The notes under the pieces were generated by a model that saw only the letters and a program-made list of their open reading frames with translations, was not told the origin of the DNA and searched no databases. A stretch of DNA of 16,534 bases from Gammaproteobacteria bacterium (lineage in GTDB: Bacteria; Gemmatimonadota; Gemmatimonadetes; Longimicrobiales; Gaopeijiaceae): positions 1,482 to 18,015 of the forward strand of contig JAHEKL010000025.1 in the NCBI GenBank assembly GCA_024638345.1, read 5' to 3'. Position numbers and translations under genes: made by a program. Of the stretch, positions 7,625 to 15,035 are shown piece after piece (the first letter of the stretch is position 1; each line of letters begins with the position of its first letter).

Positions 7625-8794
7625 TTAGGGGACCTTCCCGGACAGCATCTCCTCGAGCCAGTGGCCGGCCCGACTCACCTTCGCTCGTACGTACGGAAGG
7701 TTGTGACGGTTGAGCGTTCCGTGCAGCGGCTCGCGCTCGACCACATCGATACCGCCCTTCTTCAACGCACGCACCTTCTCCGGGTTGTTCGTCAGGAGCT
7801 GGATCTTGCGGATTCCCAAGTCCTTGAGCATCTGGACCGCGACCTCGTATGTCCTCTCGTCGGCTCCGAACCCGAGGGTGCAGTCCGCATCGATGGTGTC
7901 CAAGCCGTCCTCTTGGAGACCGTAGGCCCTGAGCTTGTTGCCGAGCCCGATTCCTCGTCCCTCCTGTGCGAGATAGAGAAGCACCCCGCCTCCACGCGCC
8001 GCGAATACCCGAAGACTTCCACGTAGCTGCTCTCCGCAATCACACTTCAGACTCCCGAAGAGGTCTCCCGTCAGGCAGGCGGAGTGCAATCGAGCCGGTA
8101 CCGGGTCGGTCCAGCTCTCGGGCTCGCCGATCAGGATCGCGACATGCTCGAAGAGTCCCCCCGCTTCCCGAAATAGGACAACACGGGCATTCTCGGCCTC
8201 TTCCAGAGGCACCGTCGCCTCCGTGACCCGGTGGACATCCAGCCCGGGACCGGCGGACAATGCTTCGACGTCGCCCGTCGTCAGCCGGAGGACTTCACCG
8301 CTGTCGAGCGCGTCGGACAGAGCTGCCCCTCGGTCGGCGCCGACCTCCGCACAGACCACGGCCGGGAGCAACCGCCCGACCCGTGCCAGCGCCAATGCAG
8401 CCGTCTCCGGGCCGGTCGCCCCTCGCAGGGTGACGCTCGGCGACCGATATTTCTCGGCCGAGGTGGAGAGACGCAGGATCTCCGAGGCGTCGACGTCGTC
8501 CGGGAGATCCAGGCTGACCGGGTGATTACCCTGACCGTACAGGTCGGACGGGCCCGGACTGCCGTTGCCCGAACCCCGAGAAGGGGCTCGGAGACCCATC
8601 GACTGAGCTCGGGATTCCGTGAGGGCCAGACGGAGCCGTCCATCACCCAATCGGCGGAGCTCTTCGATCGTGCTCGTTTGCAGACCTTCGACGGCCGCCG
8701 CGAGGATCCCGCCGGATTCCGACCGACCCCTGGCGGTAACGAACAGTGGGCGCCCGCGCATGAGATCGAACAGCCCGCGCTCAGCAGTGTGCAT
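7625..8794 (-). CDS. GTP cyclohydrolase II with degenerate RibB-like N-terminal domain
   Basis: GTP cyclohydrolase II-type enzyme (389 aa), the family that opens GTP to 2,5-diamino-6-ribosylamino-pyrimidinone 5'-phosphate, formate and pyrophosphate. The C-terminal domain (about 187-386) has zinc cysteines Cys240, Cys251 and Cys253 (HSACLTGD, LKCDCGEQL), Tyr274, QEGRGIG (277-283), FGADER (309-314) and LLTNNPEK (333-340). HSAC replaces the common HSEC. The N-terminal half (about 1-185) resembles DHBP synthase (RibB) in outline, with ALTESRAQSMGL-like and PAVVCAEV segments, but lacks the acidic DxDxENE catalytic loop. It should therefore not make DHBP. Similar RibA proteins with a decayed RibB domain are known in other bacteria. 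Starts at ATG 8794, divergent from the RibD-type gene and convergent with the creatininase gene. It could serve riboflavin synthesis or a dedicated side pathway. Confidence 0.92.
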   Translation of the reverse strand: MHTAERGLFDLMRGRPLFVTARGRSESGGILAAAVEGLQTSTIEELRRLGDGRLRLALTESRAQSMGLRAPSRGSGNGSPGPSDLYGQGNHPVSLDLPDDVDASEILRLSTSAEKYRSPSVTLRGATGPETAALALARVGRLLPAVVCAEVGADRGAALSDALDSGEVLRLTTGDVEALSAGPGLDVHRVTEATVPLEEAENARVVLFREAGGLFEHVAILIGEPESWTDPVPARLHSACLTGDLFGSLKCDCGEQLRGSLRVFAARGGGVLLYLAQEGRGIGLGNKLRAYGLQEDGLDTIDADCTLGFGADERTYEVAVQMLKDLGIRKIQLLTNNPEKVRALKKGGIDVVEREPLHGTLNRHNLPYVRAKVSRAGHWLEEMLSGKVP

Positions 8795-8842
8795 TCAATC
8801 GAACTCGCGTTTCCTGTGATCGAGGAGCCACGCTTGACGACC
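8795..8842. promoter_or_regulatory. Short divergent region between GTP cyclohydrolase II and RibD-type reductase genes
   Basis: Only 48 bases separate the two starts (40 if TTG 8834 is used), so the promoters must overlap each other or lie inside the coding regions. The plus-strand GAGGAG (8822-8827) is 6 bases before TTG 8834 and 15 before ATG 8843. No clear promoter boxes or dyad were seen. Confidence 0.35.
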
Positions 8843-9721
8843 ATGATCGACGAGCGAACAGCCTGGGAGCTGGTGCGCCGGCTGCCGCGAGGCTCGATCG
8901 AGGGCCCTGAGCCACTCCGTGTCCATCATGATCCCGACCGAAAGGCGTGGCTGCAAGTACACCCGACCGGTCGGTGGGATCTATCGGGTACACCAACCCA
9001 GGCCGCAAGTGGCGTCATCGAGCTGTTCCTCCCGATCCAGATCCAGTCCGATCTCGTGATCGCGCAGGTTGGACAGAGCCTGGATGGTAGGATCGCCACC
9101 TCTACGGGCCGTTCCCACTACATCACCGGACCGGAAGACATTCGGAGGCTACACCGCCTCCGAGCGCTCGTGGACGTGGTCCTGGTTGGAGCTGGAACGG
9201 TGCTGGCGGACGATCCGAGCCTGACTGTCCGCGAGGTGGACGGCGAGAATCCGATCCGGGCGGTGCTCGATCCCACGGAACGCCTCGCGAACGACCACAA
9301 GGTTTTCTGCGACGGGTCGGCTCGCACGGTGCGCGTAGTCGCCCGCACGCCCGGGGAGACCGCCCCACCGAATCACCGGAGCGGACGGCCCCGAACTGAG
9401 GACGACGGGAATAGGAAGGTCGAGTCGCTACGGCTCCCGGTCGACGCAGCCGGAAGGTTCTCGCCGCATGCCGTGCTCGAAGCGCTCCGGGCACGAGGCT
9501 GGAGACGAGTCCTGGTCGAGGGAGGAGCATCGACCGTGTCCGGTTTCCTGAGAGCGGGCGCGCTGGACCGCCTGCATGTCACGGTCGCGCCGATTCTGAT
9601 CGGATCGGGTCCCTCCGCCTTGGAGTTGGACGCCATCGACGGCCTGGACGAAGCGCTCCGGCCACGAGCTCGGCAGTTTCAGCTGGGAAACGACGTGCTG
9701 TTCGATCTAGACCTTCGGTGA
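8843..9721 (+). CDS. Stand-alone RibD-type (bacterial DHFR-fold) reductase
   Basis: NAD(P)H-dependent reductase (292 aa) of the RibD C-terminal family, which in riboflavin synthesis reduces the ribosylamino to a ribitylamino side chain. Motifs: SLDGRIA (79-85), VGAGTVLADDPSLTVR (115-130), RVLVEGGAST (222-231) and a late VAPILIGSG (248-256). The RibD deaminase domain with its zinc His/Cys motifs is missing. Instead there are about 65 residues of unrecognised N-terminal sequence, so this is not a normal bifunctional RibD. The start is ambiguous: ATG 8843 is used here, but TTG 8834 (three codons earlier, in frame) sits at better spacing from GAGGAG. Divergent from the GTP cyclohydrolase II gene. 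It may reduce that enzyme's product or a pteridine; the exact substrate cannot be told. Confidence 0.87.
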   Translation: MIDERTAWELVRRLPRGSIEGPEPLRVHHDPDRKAWLQVHPTGRWDLSGTPTQAASGVIELFLPIQIQSDLVIAQVGQSLDGRIATSTGRSHYITGPEDIRRLHRLRALVDVVLVGAGTVLADDPSLTVREVDGENPIRAVLDPTERLANDHKVFCDGSARTVRVVARTPGETAPPNHRSGRPRTEDDGNRKVESLRLPVDAAGRFSPHAVLEALRARGWRRVLVEGGASTVSGFLRAGALDRLHVTVAPILIGSGPSALELDAIDGLDEALRPRARQFQLGNDVLFDLDLR

Positions 9722-9768
9722 CAGCGGAGGAGCTCCGTCACCAAGTGGTTTGCCCGTTCAGAGGCTCG

Positions 9769-10608
9769 TCACGGGTGGGTCCCCGAGACCGGTAGAGCGA
9801 GCAGATCCTGATGCCCCACTCGCAGCCGGAACGGTGCTTCGGAGATTCTCCGGACCCTCCGCTGCGACCATGAGCGGATCGCTGACGCCTCCTCGGGGCG
9901 CTCCTCGCAGGCCGCGTCCTCCCACCCCCTCACGAGCGCTTGCACCAGGGCCCGATCGACCGGACCGAGATTCCATGCGGATGGCGCCGTCCAGACATCG
10001 AAGCCCGCCTCTCGGAACCGCGATGCCGCAGACCTCGTCGCCGTCGGTCCCAACGCGGGGCCGAGCCCCTTGTCGCGTCGCTGGTGCGCGTTGACCGCGT
10101 CGCGAATTCGCTCGTCGTCGGGATCGTCGAGCCGGCCCTCGCCCGACCCTGCCGACCACTCGATGCTACCGTCGTAGCTGAGGGTCAAGAGTACGCCGCA
10201 CGAGGCCGCACGACAGGCGGAAACGAGGGCCTCGAGCCAGCACTCCGAGACGAGGTCCAGTAGCGCCGAGCCCGTGACCACGTGCACACGGGATACCAGC
10301 TCGAGTCCCTCGTTCGCCAACTCACCCACGACGCTCGATACCGCGACCCCTTGGATCTCCCACCGGACGGCCGAAAGGAGGCTTCGGTCTCGATCCACGA
10401 GCGTCCAGCTCTGCGGCTTCGGAAGTCGTGGCGCGAGATAGCGAAGGTTCGATCCGGTTCCGCTACCCAGGTCCAAGACGTCCGTCCAAGCCTCGCGCCT
10501 CCAGCGCTCGACCAGGACCGAGACCAGGCTCTCCGCGCGTGATCTGTGGTCGACCGGCTCGCGCATTCCGAGCCAACTGGGGTCGAATCGCTCGGGGTCC
10601 GGACTCAC
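9769..10608 (-). CDS. Class I SAM-dependent methyltransferase
   Basis: Methyltransferase of 279 aa with the SAM motif I DLGSGTGSNL (46-55) and an acidic VDRD after the second strand (71-74). The rest is too divergent to name a substrate class. The GTG at 10608 gives a GTGA overlap with the stop of the upstream glycosyltransferase, so it was preferred over a start 36 codons earlier that lies wholly inside that gene. Last gene of the four-gene minus-strand operon (dehydrogenase, PTPS-like, GT4, methyltransferase), convergent with the RibD-type gene. From context it probably methylates the same small molecule the operon builds, or its sugar. That link is inference. Confidence 0.85.
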   Translation of the reverse strand: MSPDPERFDPSWLGMREPVDHRSRAESLVSVLVERWRREAWTDVLDLGSGTGSNLRYLAPRLPKPQSWTLVDRDRSLLSAVRWEIQGVAVSSVVGELANEGLELVSRVHVVTGSALLDLVSECWLEALVSACRAASCGVLLTLSYDGSIEWSAGSGEGRLDDPDDERIRDAVNAHQRRDKGLGPALGPTATRSAASRFREAGFDVWTAPSAWNLGPVDRALVQALVRGWEDAACEERPEEASAIRSWSQRRVRRISEAPFRLRVGHQDLLALPVSGTHP

Positions 10609-11702
10609 GAGGGGGCGGTCAGGGTGGCTACAGCGTCGGCGAAGGCGCGGCTCTGCCTCTCCCAGTCTGGAAGGGACGCGGCATGACGGCGGGCGGCCTG
10701 CGCGAGTAGAGCGCACCGCTGGCGCTCCGGGACCGGCCCGTTCGAGGGCGGATCCGCTTCGGGGAGGAGAGCCCGGATGGCCTCCGCGAGGGCCCGGTGA
10801 TTTCCCGGCTCAACCAGAATCCCCGCATCGGCCGGGAGCGTGTCGGGAATCGCGCCGCCGGTCGTGGACACGACCGGGAGACCGTGGGCCAGGGCCTCCG
10901 TGATCGCCATGCCATACCCCTCGTAATGAGAGGGAAGCACGAACACGGAGCTCCGGTGGTACAGATCATCGAGCTGGCTTCGGTCGCATTCCCCCACAAT
11001 TCGAAGACGCGAGAGGAGTCCTTTGTCATCAGCCAGCGCGCGGACGCGGGATGCGTAGTGGGGGTCCCGCTCGATGCTTCCTGCGAGCACGCAGGTCCAC
11101 GGTCGATCGAGGACCTCAGCGAGGGCCTGGACCAGTACGTCTTGACCCTTGCGGGGAATCAGCGATCCGACGCAGAGGAGCCGGGGTGGCTCGCCGGGCC
11201 CGGGCCCCACGGCCGAGGGCTCCGGGTCGGTTCCCGGGACGACGGGAAGGATGCGCTCTTCGGGCACCTCCAGTAGCCTCACCCTCGAGACGGTGTGCGG
11301 GCTCGTGACCACAACGCCCGCGCACCGAGCCAGAGCGTTCGTCTCCATACACAACAACTCGTTGACGTGTTGTGTGTTCAGTCCTGTTTCATCAGAAGTA
11401 AGATGATGTATCAGAGCAAGGGCCCGAACCCTACCGAGGGAGTCGCACTCAGCCGCGAACGCAGCCAGCCCGAGCCCATCGATCACCACAAGGCCGGCGT
11501 CCGGAATCCGTGACAGTGTCTCCGCGGCGCTCGCGCGCGACTCCTGGTCGGGCAGGGGAAAGGCGCCCTCGAGGCTGTGCACCGTGATCGTCCATCCGAG
11601 CCGGCGAAGGCCTTCCACGATCCGGGCGTCGTATAGGTAGCCCCCGGTGCGCTGATCGAGAGGACCGGGGACGATCAGATGTAACGCGAGGCTGGGGGTC
11701 AC
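10605..11702 (-). CDS. GT4 family glycosyltransferase
   Basis: Retaining GT-B glycosyltransferase (365 aa, family 4). The N-terminal acceptor domain holds GGYLYDARIVEGLRRLGW (20-37). The C-terminal nucleotide-sugar domain has LCVGSLIPRKGQDVL (176-190) and the EX7E motif in PSHYEGYGMAITEALAHGLP (257-276), with Glu261 and Glu269. GTG 11702 overlaps the PTPS-like stop as GTGA; an upstream in-frame start would lie inside that gene. There is no signal peptide or TM segment, so it is cytosolic. In this operon its acceptor is plausibly a pterin-like small molecule: GT enzymes that glycosylate tetrahydrobiopterin are known from cyanobacteria, where they make pterin glycosides. A cell-envelope glycan acceptor, given opgGH nearby, is the alternative. 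Confidence 0.9.
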   Translation of the reverse strand: MTPSLALHLIVPGPLDQRTGGYLYDARIVEGLRRLGWTITVHSLEGAFPLPDQESRASAAETLSRIPDAGLVVIDGLGLAAFAAECDSLGRVRALALIHHLTSDETGLNTQHVNELLCMETNALARCAGVVVTSPHTVSRVRLLEVPEERILPVVPGTDPEPSAVGPGPGEPPRLLCVGSLIPRKGQDVLVQALAEVLDRPWTCVLAGSIERDPHYASRVRALADDKGLLSRLRIVGECDRSQLDDLYHRSSVFVLPSHYEGYGMAITEALAHGLPVVSTTGGAIPDTLPADAGILVEPGNHRALAEAIRALLPEADPPSNGPVPERQRCALLAQAARRHAASLPDWERQSRAFADAVATLTAPS

Positions 11703-12097
11703 ACCTCTCCCTCGTAGCTTCCCCAGGCGACGTGAGACTCGTGGAGTGTGACGCAAATCGACGCGAGGTCTCGGGCGCCCGTCCCGAGTCTGCCATCGCG
11801 CGCCGCCTTCGCCAGCCGCTCGAAGATCTCGCGCGCGAGGAATTCGGTGGTCGTGTTTTCGCCCGCGAATTCGGGATGCTCGTCGAGGTTCCGGTAGTTG
11901 AGGTCTTCCAGGGTGGCTGCCAACAGGACCGAGGCACGACCGATGTCCACCACGAGCCCCTCCTCGTCCAGCTCCTTGCGGCGAAACGTCGCATCGACCA
12001 CGTAGGTGGCCCCATGCAGCGCTTGGGCCGGTCCGAAGGTCTGGCCCTCGAAGCTGTGAGCGATCATGAAGTGGTCTCGAACGTTCAGGCTGTACAA
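11699..12097 (-). CDS. PTPS/QueD-fold protein lacking canonical catalytic residues
   Basis: Short T-fold protein (132 aa) of the 6-pyruvoyl-tetrahydropterin synthase / 6-carboxytetrahydropterin synthase family. Family landmarks: His14 (MIAHSF), His28 (ALHGATY), VVDIGR (49-54), NLDEHPEF (70-77), NTTTEFLA (81-88, where QueD has NPTAENLA) and Glu120 in LHESHVAW, the pterin-anchoring position. Key residues differ. The Cys of CxxxHGH is Ala24, the second His of HGH is Ala30 (a zinc ligand), and the catalytic Asp-His pair is Asn67-Tyr68. It should therefore not do the standard PTPS or QueD reaction. The TTG start is supported by GGAGGAG 8 bases upstream, and an ATG start at residue 11 would cut the first strand. 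It lies in an operon with dehydrogenase, GT4 and methyltransferase genes. Confidence 0.88.
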   Translation of the reverse strand: MYSLNVRDHFMIAHSFEGQTFGPAQALHGATYVVDATFRRKELDEEGLVVDIGRASVLLAATLEDLNYRNLDEHPEFAGENTTTEFLAREIFERLAKAARDGRLGTGARDLASICVTLHESHVAWGSYEGEV

Positions 12098-12105
12098 GGC
12101 TTTGA

Positions 12106-12112
12106 CTCCTCC
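12106..12112 (-). promoter_or_regulatory. Strong ribosome binding site GGAGGAG for the TTG-started PTPS-like gene
   Basis: On the minus strand GGAGGAG sits 8 bases before TTG 12097, in the 20-base gap after the dehydrogenase stop. This near-ideal site is the main argument for the TTG start. Confidence 0.75.
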
Positions 12113-12117
12113 GTCGG

Positions 12118-13116
12118 TCAGGCGCTAGGGTAGCGGATGCGGTGGCAGAGCTCGTCGCCCGGGTCGGCGCTCAGACGGGCCAGCACACTCGGAAGGTCCT
12201 CGAAGTCGCTCTCACCGGTGATGAGCACGTCCAGGGTGGAATCTCGGAGCAGACGCAACGCGAGCTCGAGCCTCCGAGCCCGCGTCCATCGGGAAGATCT
12301 CCGCGGGGGCACGTGGCCGACTTGGCTGCCCCGAATCGTGATCCGCCGGGAGTGGAACGCCTCTCCCAGCGGAAGGGAGACCGACTCGTCGCCGAACCAG
12401 CTCGCCTCGACGATAACGCCATCGATTCCAACCGATTCGAGGGCGCTCCGAAGACCGGCTGGGCTCCCGCTGGCGTGAAAGACCACGTCGGCTCGCGCGT
12501 CCGTCGGGGGACTCACGCTGAACGGTAGCCCCAGCGCGGCGGCCGGTGCGGCCCTCGAGGATCGCGTGTCCACGGTCAGGAGCTCCGCTCCGGGGATCTG
12601 GCGACAAAGCCACGAGATCAGGAGTCCGACGACGCCCGCACCGATGACCACGATTCGATCACCCGCCGAGGGGCAGCCGTCCCACAGCGCATTCACCGCG
12701 GTCTCCATATTCGCGGCCAGCACGGCGCGCCCGGCCGGGACCCCGTCGGGAAGGGGCATGACATCCGAGGCGCGGACGTGGTAGAGATCCTGGTGGGGGT
12801 AAAGGCAAAAGACCGTCCGGCCGACGAGGGAGACGGATGCAGACCGTCCATCCTCCAGTACCTCTCCCACGCTCGAATAACCGTACTTGACGGGTGCGGG
12901 AAAACGACCTTCCTGATGAGGGGCTCGCATCTGCAGGTACTGCGACGGCGGGACGAGACCTCGAAAGATCAGCGACTCGGTTCCACGGCTGATCCCCGAA
13001 TAGCGAGCCCTCACCAGAACCTCCTGGTCTTGCATAGGTGCCAGGTCTTTCCGCAAGATTTCTCCTCGGCCCGGTTCCTCGATCCAGAACTGCCGGGAGC
13101 GCCTCGTTTCCGACAT
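12118..13116 (-). CDS. MDR-superfamily (zinc-type alcohol dehydrogenase-like, BchC-like) oxidoreductase
   Basis: Medium-chain dehydrogenase/reductase of 332 aa. The N-terminal GroES-like domain carries YSGISRGTE (39-47) and YGYSSVGEV (78-86). The Rossmann domain has VVIGAGVVGLL (156-166, GxGxxG) and then VDT after the second strand. The cysteine that binds catalytic zinc in alcohol dehydrogenases is Ser43 here, and no structural-zinc four-cysteine lobe is seen, so classical zinc catalysis is doubtful. SGIS-GTE is also found in BchC, which oxidises a hydroxyethyl side chain to acetyl on bacteriochlorophyllide. A similar alcohol-to-ketone step on a pterin side chain would fit the operon. The start at ATG 13116 has AGAGGA 10 bases upstream and shares the CATG palindrome with the divergent gene's start. 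First gene of its operon. Confidence 0.87.
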   Translation of the reverse strand: MSETRRSRQFWIEEPGRGEILRKDLAPMQDQEVLVRARYSGISRGTESLIFRGLVPPSQYLQMRAPHQEGRFPAPVKYGYSSVGEVLEDGRSASVSLVGRTVFCLYPHQDLYHVRASDVMPLPDGVPAGRAVLAANMETAVNALWDGCPSAGDRIVVIGAGVVGLLISWLCRQIPGAELLTVDTRSSRAAPAAALGLPFSVSPPTDARADVVFHASGSPAGLRSALESVGIDGVIVEASWFGDESVSLPLGEAFHSRRITIRGSQVGHVPPRRSSRWTRARRLELALRLLRDSTLDVLITGESDFEDLPSVLARLSADPGDELCHRIRYPSA

Positions 13117-13924
13117 GACCTTAAAATCCTCTCGCCACGAGTCGGCAACGGCTGCCTCGGTCACCCCCGTCTCGAGCGGGTACGGCCCGGGCGGGCCCGG
13201 CGGTCCGGTTCGAGAGTTGGCCTGGGCGGCGTTACCACTTGCCCTGCTGACGGCTGCAACTTGGCTGCTGTTCGGTCTCTCGGCCAGCTATCCGGTCCAG
13301 GTCGGAGGGCTCTGGGTGGGCCTGTGCGTTTGGATCTATCGGAGAGCCCCTAGACCCGCAGTTGCCGGGGGGCTCGGGATCGCGAACCGGGTCACGCTCG
13401 CCCGTGCGACCCTGGTCCTGCCGGTCGCCGGGCTCGTCTTCCACCCCGCGCTTGCTGTGGACTTGGGCTATTGGTGGGTCATCTTCTGGTCGGGCGTGGC
13501 CATGGTGCTCGACAACGTGGATGGACGCATCGCCCGCAGAACCGGGACGACCTCGTCCTTCGGTGCCCGCTTCGACCTGGAGCTCGACGCTTTCCTGCTT
13601 CTCGTCCTCTCGGTACTCGTGTGGCAGAGCGGCAAGGTCGCGGCATGGGTGATCTTGGTAGGGGCGCTCAGATACTTCTTCGTGGCGGCCGGATGGGCGC
13701 TGCCCGCACTCAGGGGAGCGCTTCCGGAGAGCTTTCGTAGGAAGACGGTCTGCGTCGTACAGGGGCTGGTGCTGCTCGTCTGTCTGGGGCCGATCACTCC
13801 CGCTCGGCTGGCCTCCGTGGTGGCGGGCTCGGCGCTCGCCCTCCTGGTCTATTCGTTCGCGGTCGACGTGATCTGGCTACTCGGATCGGGAGGCCGGGGT
13901 CCTACATCCGAAGCAACCGGTTGA
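13115..13924 (+). CDS. CDP-alcohol phosphatidyltransferase family membrane protein
   Basis: Integral membrane enzyme (269 aa) that transfers a phosphatidyl or similar group from a CDP-activated donor to an alcohol. The signature is complete: Asp133, Asp136-Gly137, Ala140-Arg141, Gly150, Asp154 and Asp158, the last acting as base. It is preceded by the helix GIANRVTLAR (88-97). About six hydrophobic segments are visible (near 36-54, 62-74, 98-110, 120-133, 160-198 and 212-256). The acceptor alcohol cannot be told. The start at ATG 13115 lacks a good ribosome binding site, and the first 30 or so residues are Ser/Gly/Pro-rich, so a shorter protein from an internal TTG is possible. Its 3' end overlaps the convergent DUF5916 gene by 23 bases. 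It may supply a lipid or phosphodiester for envelope modification. Confidence 0.88.
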   Translation: MTLKSSRHESATAASVTPVSSGYGPGGPGGPVRELAWAALPLALLTAATWLLFGLSASYPVQVGGLWVGLCVWIYRRAPRPAVAGGLGIANRVTLARATLVLPVAGLVFHPALAVDLGYWWVIFWSGVAMVLDNVDGRIARRTGTTSSFGARFDLELDAFLLLVLSVLVWQSGKVAAWVILVGALRYFFVAAGWALPALRGALPESFRRKTVCVVQGLVLLVCLGPITPARLASVVAGSALALLVYSFAVDVIWLLGSGGRGPTSEATG

Positions 13925-15035
13925 CCTTGATCACGAGAGCTCGACTGGACAGGTCGGACCAGCGGTCGAGCACGTTGGTGTCGCGATCTTCCGTGTACAC
14001 GATGAACAGCTCGCTCCCCGGCGCCCATTCCCAGCGAAACCTCAGGTTGCTGCTGAACGCGTCACTTCCGGAGTTGTACTGAACGAGCGCACTCAGGTAC
14101 ATGCGCGGGTTCACCCCGTAGATGACCCTGGTTCGCGCGACGTGCTGATTGAACTCTCCGGTGGACGTCTGCAACTCGGGGAGGTCGATCCAGTTGAACT
14201 CGATGCTCGGCTCGAAAGAGAGTTGGGGCGAAACCTCGATCCTCCCCTGGCCCAGACCGAGCGAGGTGACGTTGCCGGAATAGAAGCTGCCTCTCCTGGC
14301 CGAGACCCCGGCGGAAGCGCGCCGCCGCGGCCCGAATCCGTAGCTCACCTCGACCGAACGGAACGAATAGCGACCCGCGGGCACGATGGCACCCGAGATC
14401 CCCGTGTCTTCGACCAGGTTCTCGTAGTTATCGGTGAAGTTCAGGCCGAAGGTGTCGCTGTTCTCGAACTCGATCTGGAACCTCCCAGACCGGTTCCGGC
14501 TCTCTACGAAGCCCAACCGCTCGTTTTCGGTGTACCCGAGATTGCCCTGAAGGCGGAACTGGCGAATCCACGAGATCGACTCCGGGCGGGGACTGAAGCG
14601 GCCCCCCAGAGAGCTCTGTCGAAAGCCCTTTCTCCGCACGAAGCCGATCTCGGGATTGAAATCGTCTCCGACGAGAAGGTGACTCGCCTGGGCGCCCCAC
14701 TCGTCTCCGCTGTAGTTGAAACGAGTCTGATAGCTCTCGTCGTTGCCGGTCAGTCCCTCCGTTCGGGTCTTCGCGTAGGAGGTGACCATGCTCACATTCT
14801 GATGAAAAGCCAGGGAGGCATCGACCCCGTAGGCCTGGTTCGAGCCTTCGTAGACCGCGGATTGTGAGCGGTTCTCGAAGAGCACACCGATACTGCTCCG
14901 AGCCAGGATGTCCCTTCGAAGTCTGAGGACCGTGAAGTTCGTCGACTCGGCGCCGACCTCGGCGTGGTCGTCCGTCTGTATGCTTAGGGCTCCCAGATCG
15001 AACGAGCCGATCTTTCCCGTGACCCGGCCTCCACC
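13902..15035 (-). pseudogene. C-terminal part of a DUF5916 outer-membrane-type protein, N-terminus missing
   Basis: About 377 codons of a DUF5916 protein, a family with an N-terminal carbohydrate-binding-like module and a C-terminal predicted beta-barrel. The barrel half is present: alternating aromatic/polar strands, GGGRVTGKIGSFDLGALS at the left of the fragment, TNFTVLRLRRDIL, GFVRRKGF, and a family-like ending ELFIVYTEDRDT...ALVIKVNRLLRM. The frame is open upstream of the GTG at 14885 and can be followed with family-like sequence to about 15035. There it runs into the antisense frame of a DeoA-like gene. The N-terminal half, with any signal peptide, is absent, so the gene cannot make a normal exported protein. 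Either a deletion or an assembly join explains this. It overlaps the convergent CDP-alcohol gene by 23 bases. Confidence 0.75.

Noticed and set aside
8231..8842. Long upstream extension of the RibD-type reductase frame
   Set aside because: It lies antisense within the GTP cyclohydrolase II gene, and the sequence there shows no reductase or deaminase motifs.
9722..9768. Small hairpin CGGAG-GAG-CTCCG after the RibD-type gene
   Set aside because: A 5-bp stem with a 3-base loop and no T-run is too weak to call a terminator.
11347..11377. AT-richer inverted repeat ACACAACA / TGTTGTGT with an 11-base loop
   Set aside because: It lies inside the GT4 coding sequence where the protein reads normally, with no T-run or gene boundary; most likely chance from Asn/Thr/Gln/His codons, though it is locally less GC-rich.
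14142..14867. Plus-strand open frame of 241 codons opposite the DUF5916 fragment
   Set aside because: It mirrors DUF5916 barrel strands in the opposite frame and has no signal or domain of its own.
14984..15028. C-terminal tail of the continuous DeoA frame (AGSRERSARSIWEP)
   Set aside because: It is out-of-frame DUF5916 coding DNA beyond the join and not a real protein end.
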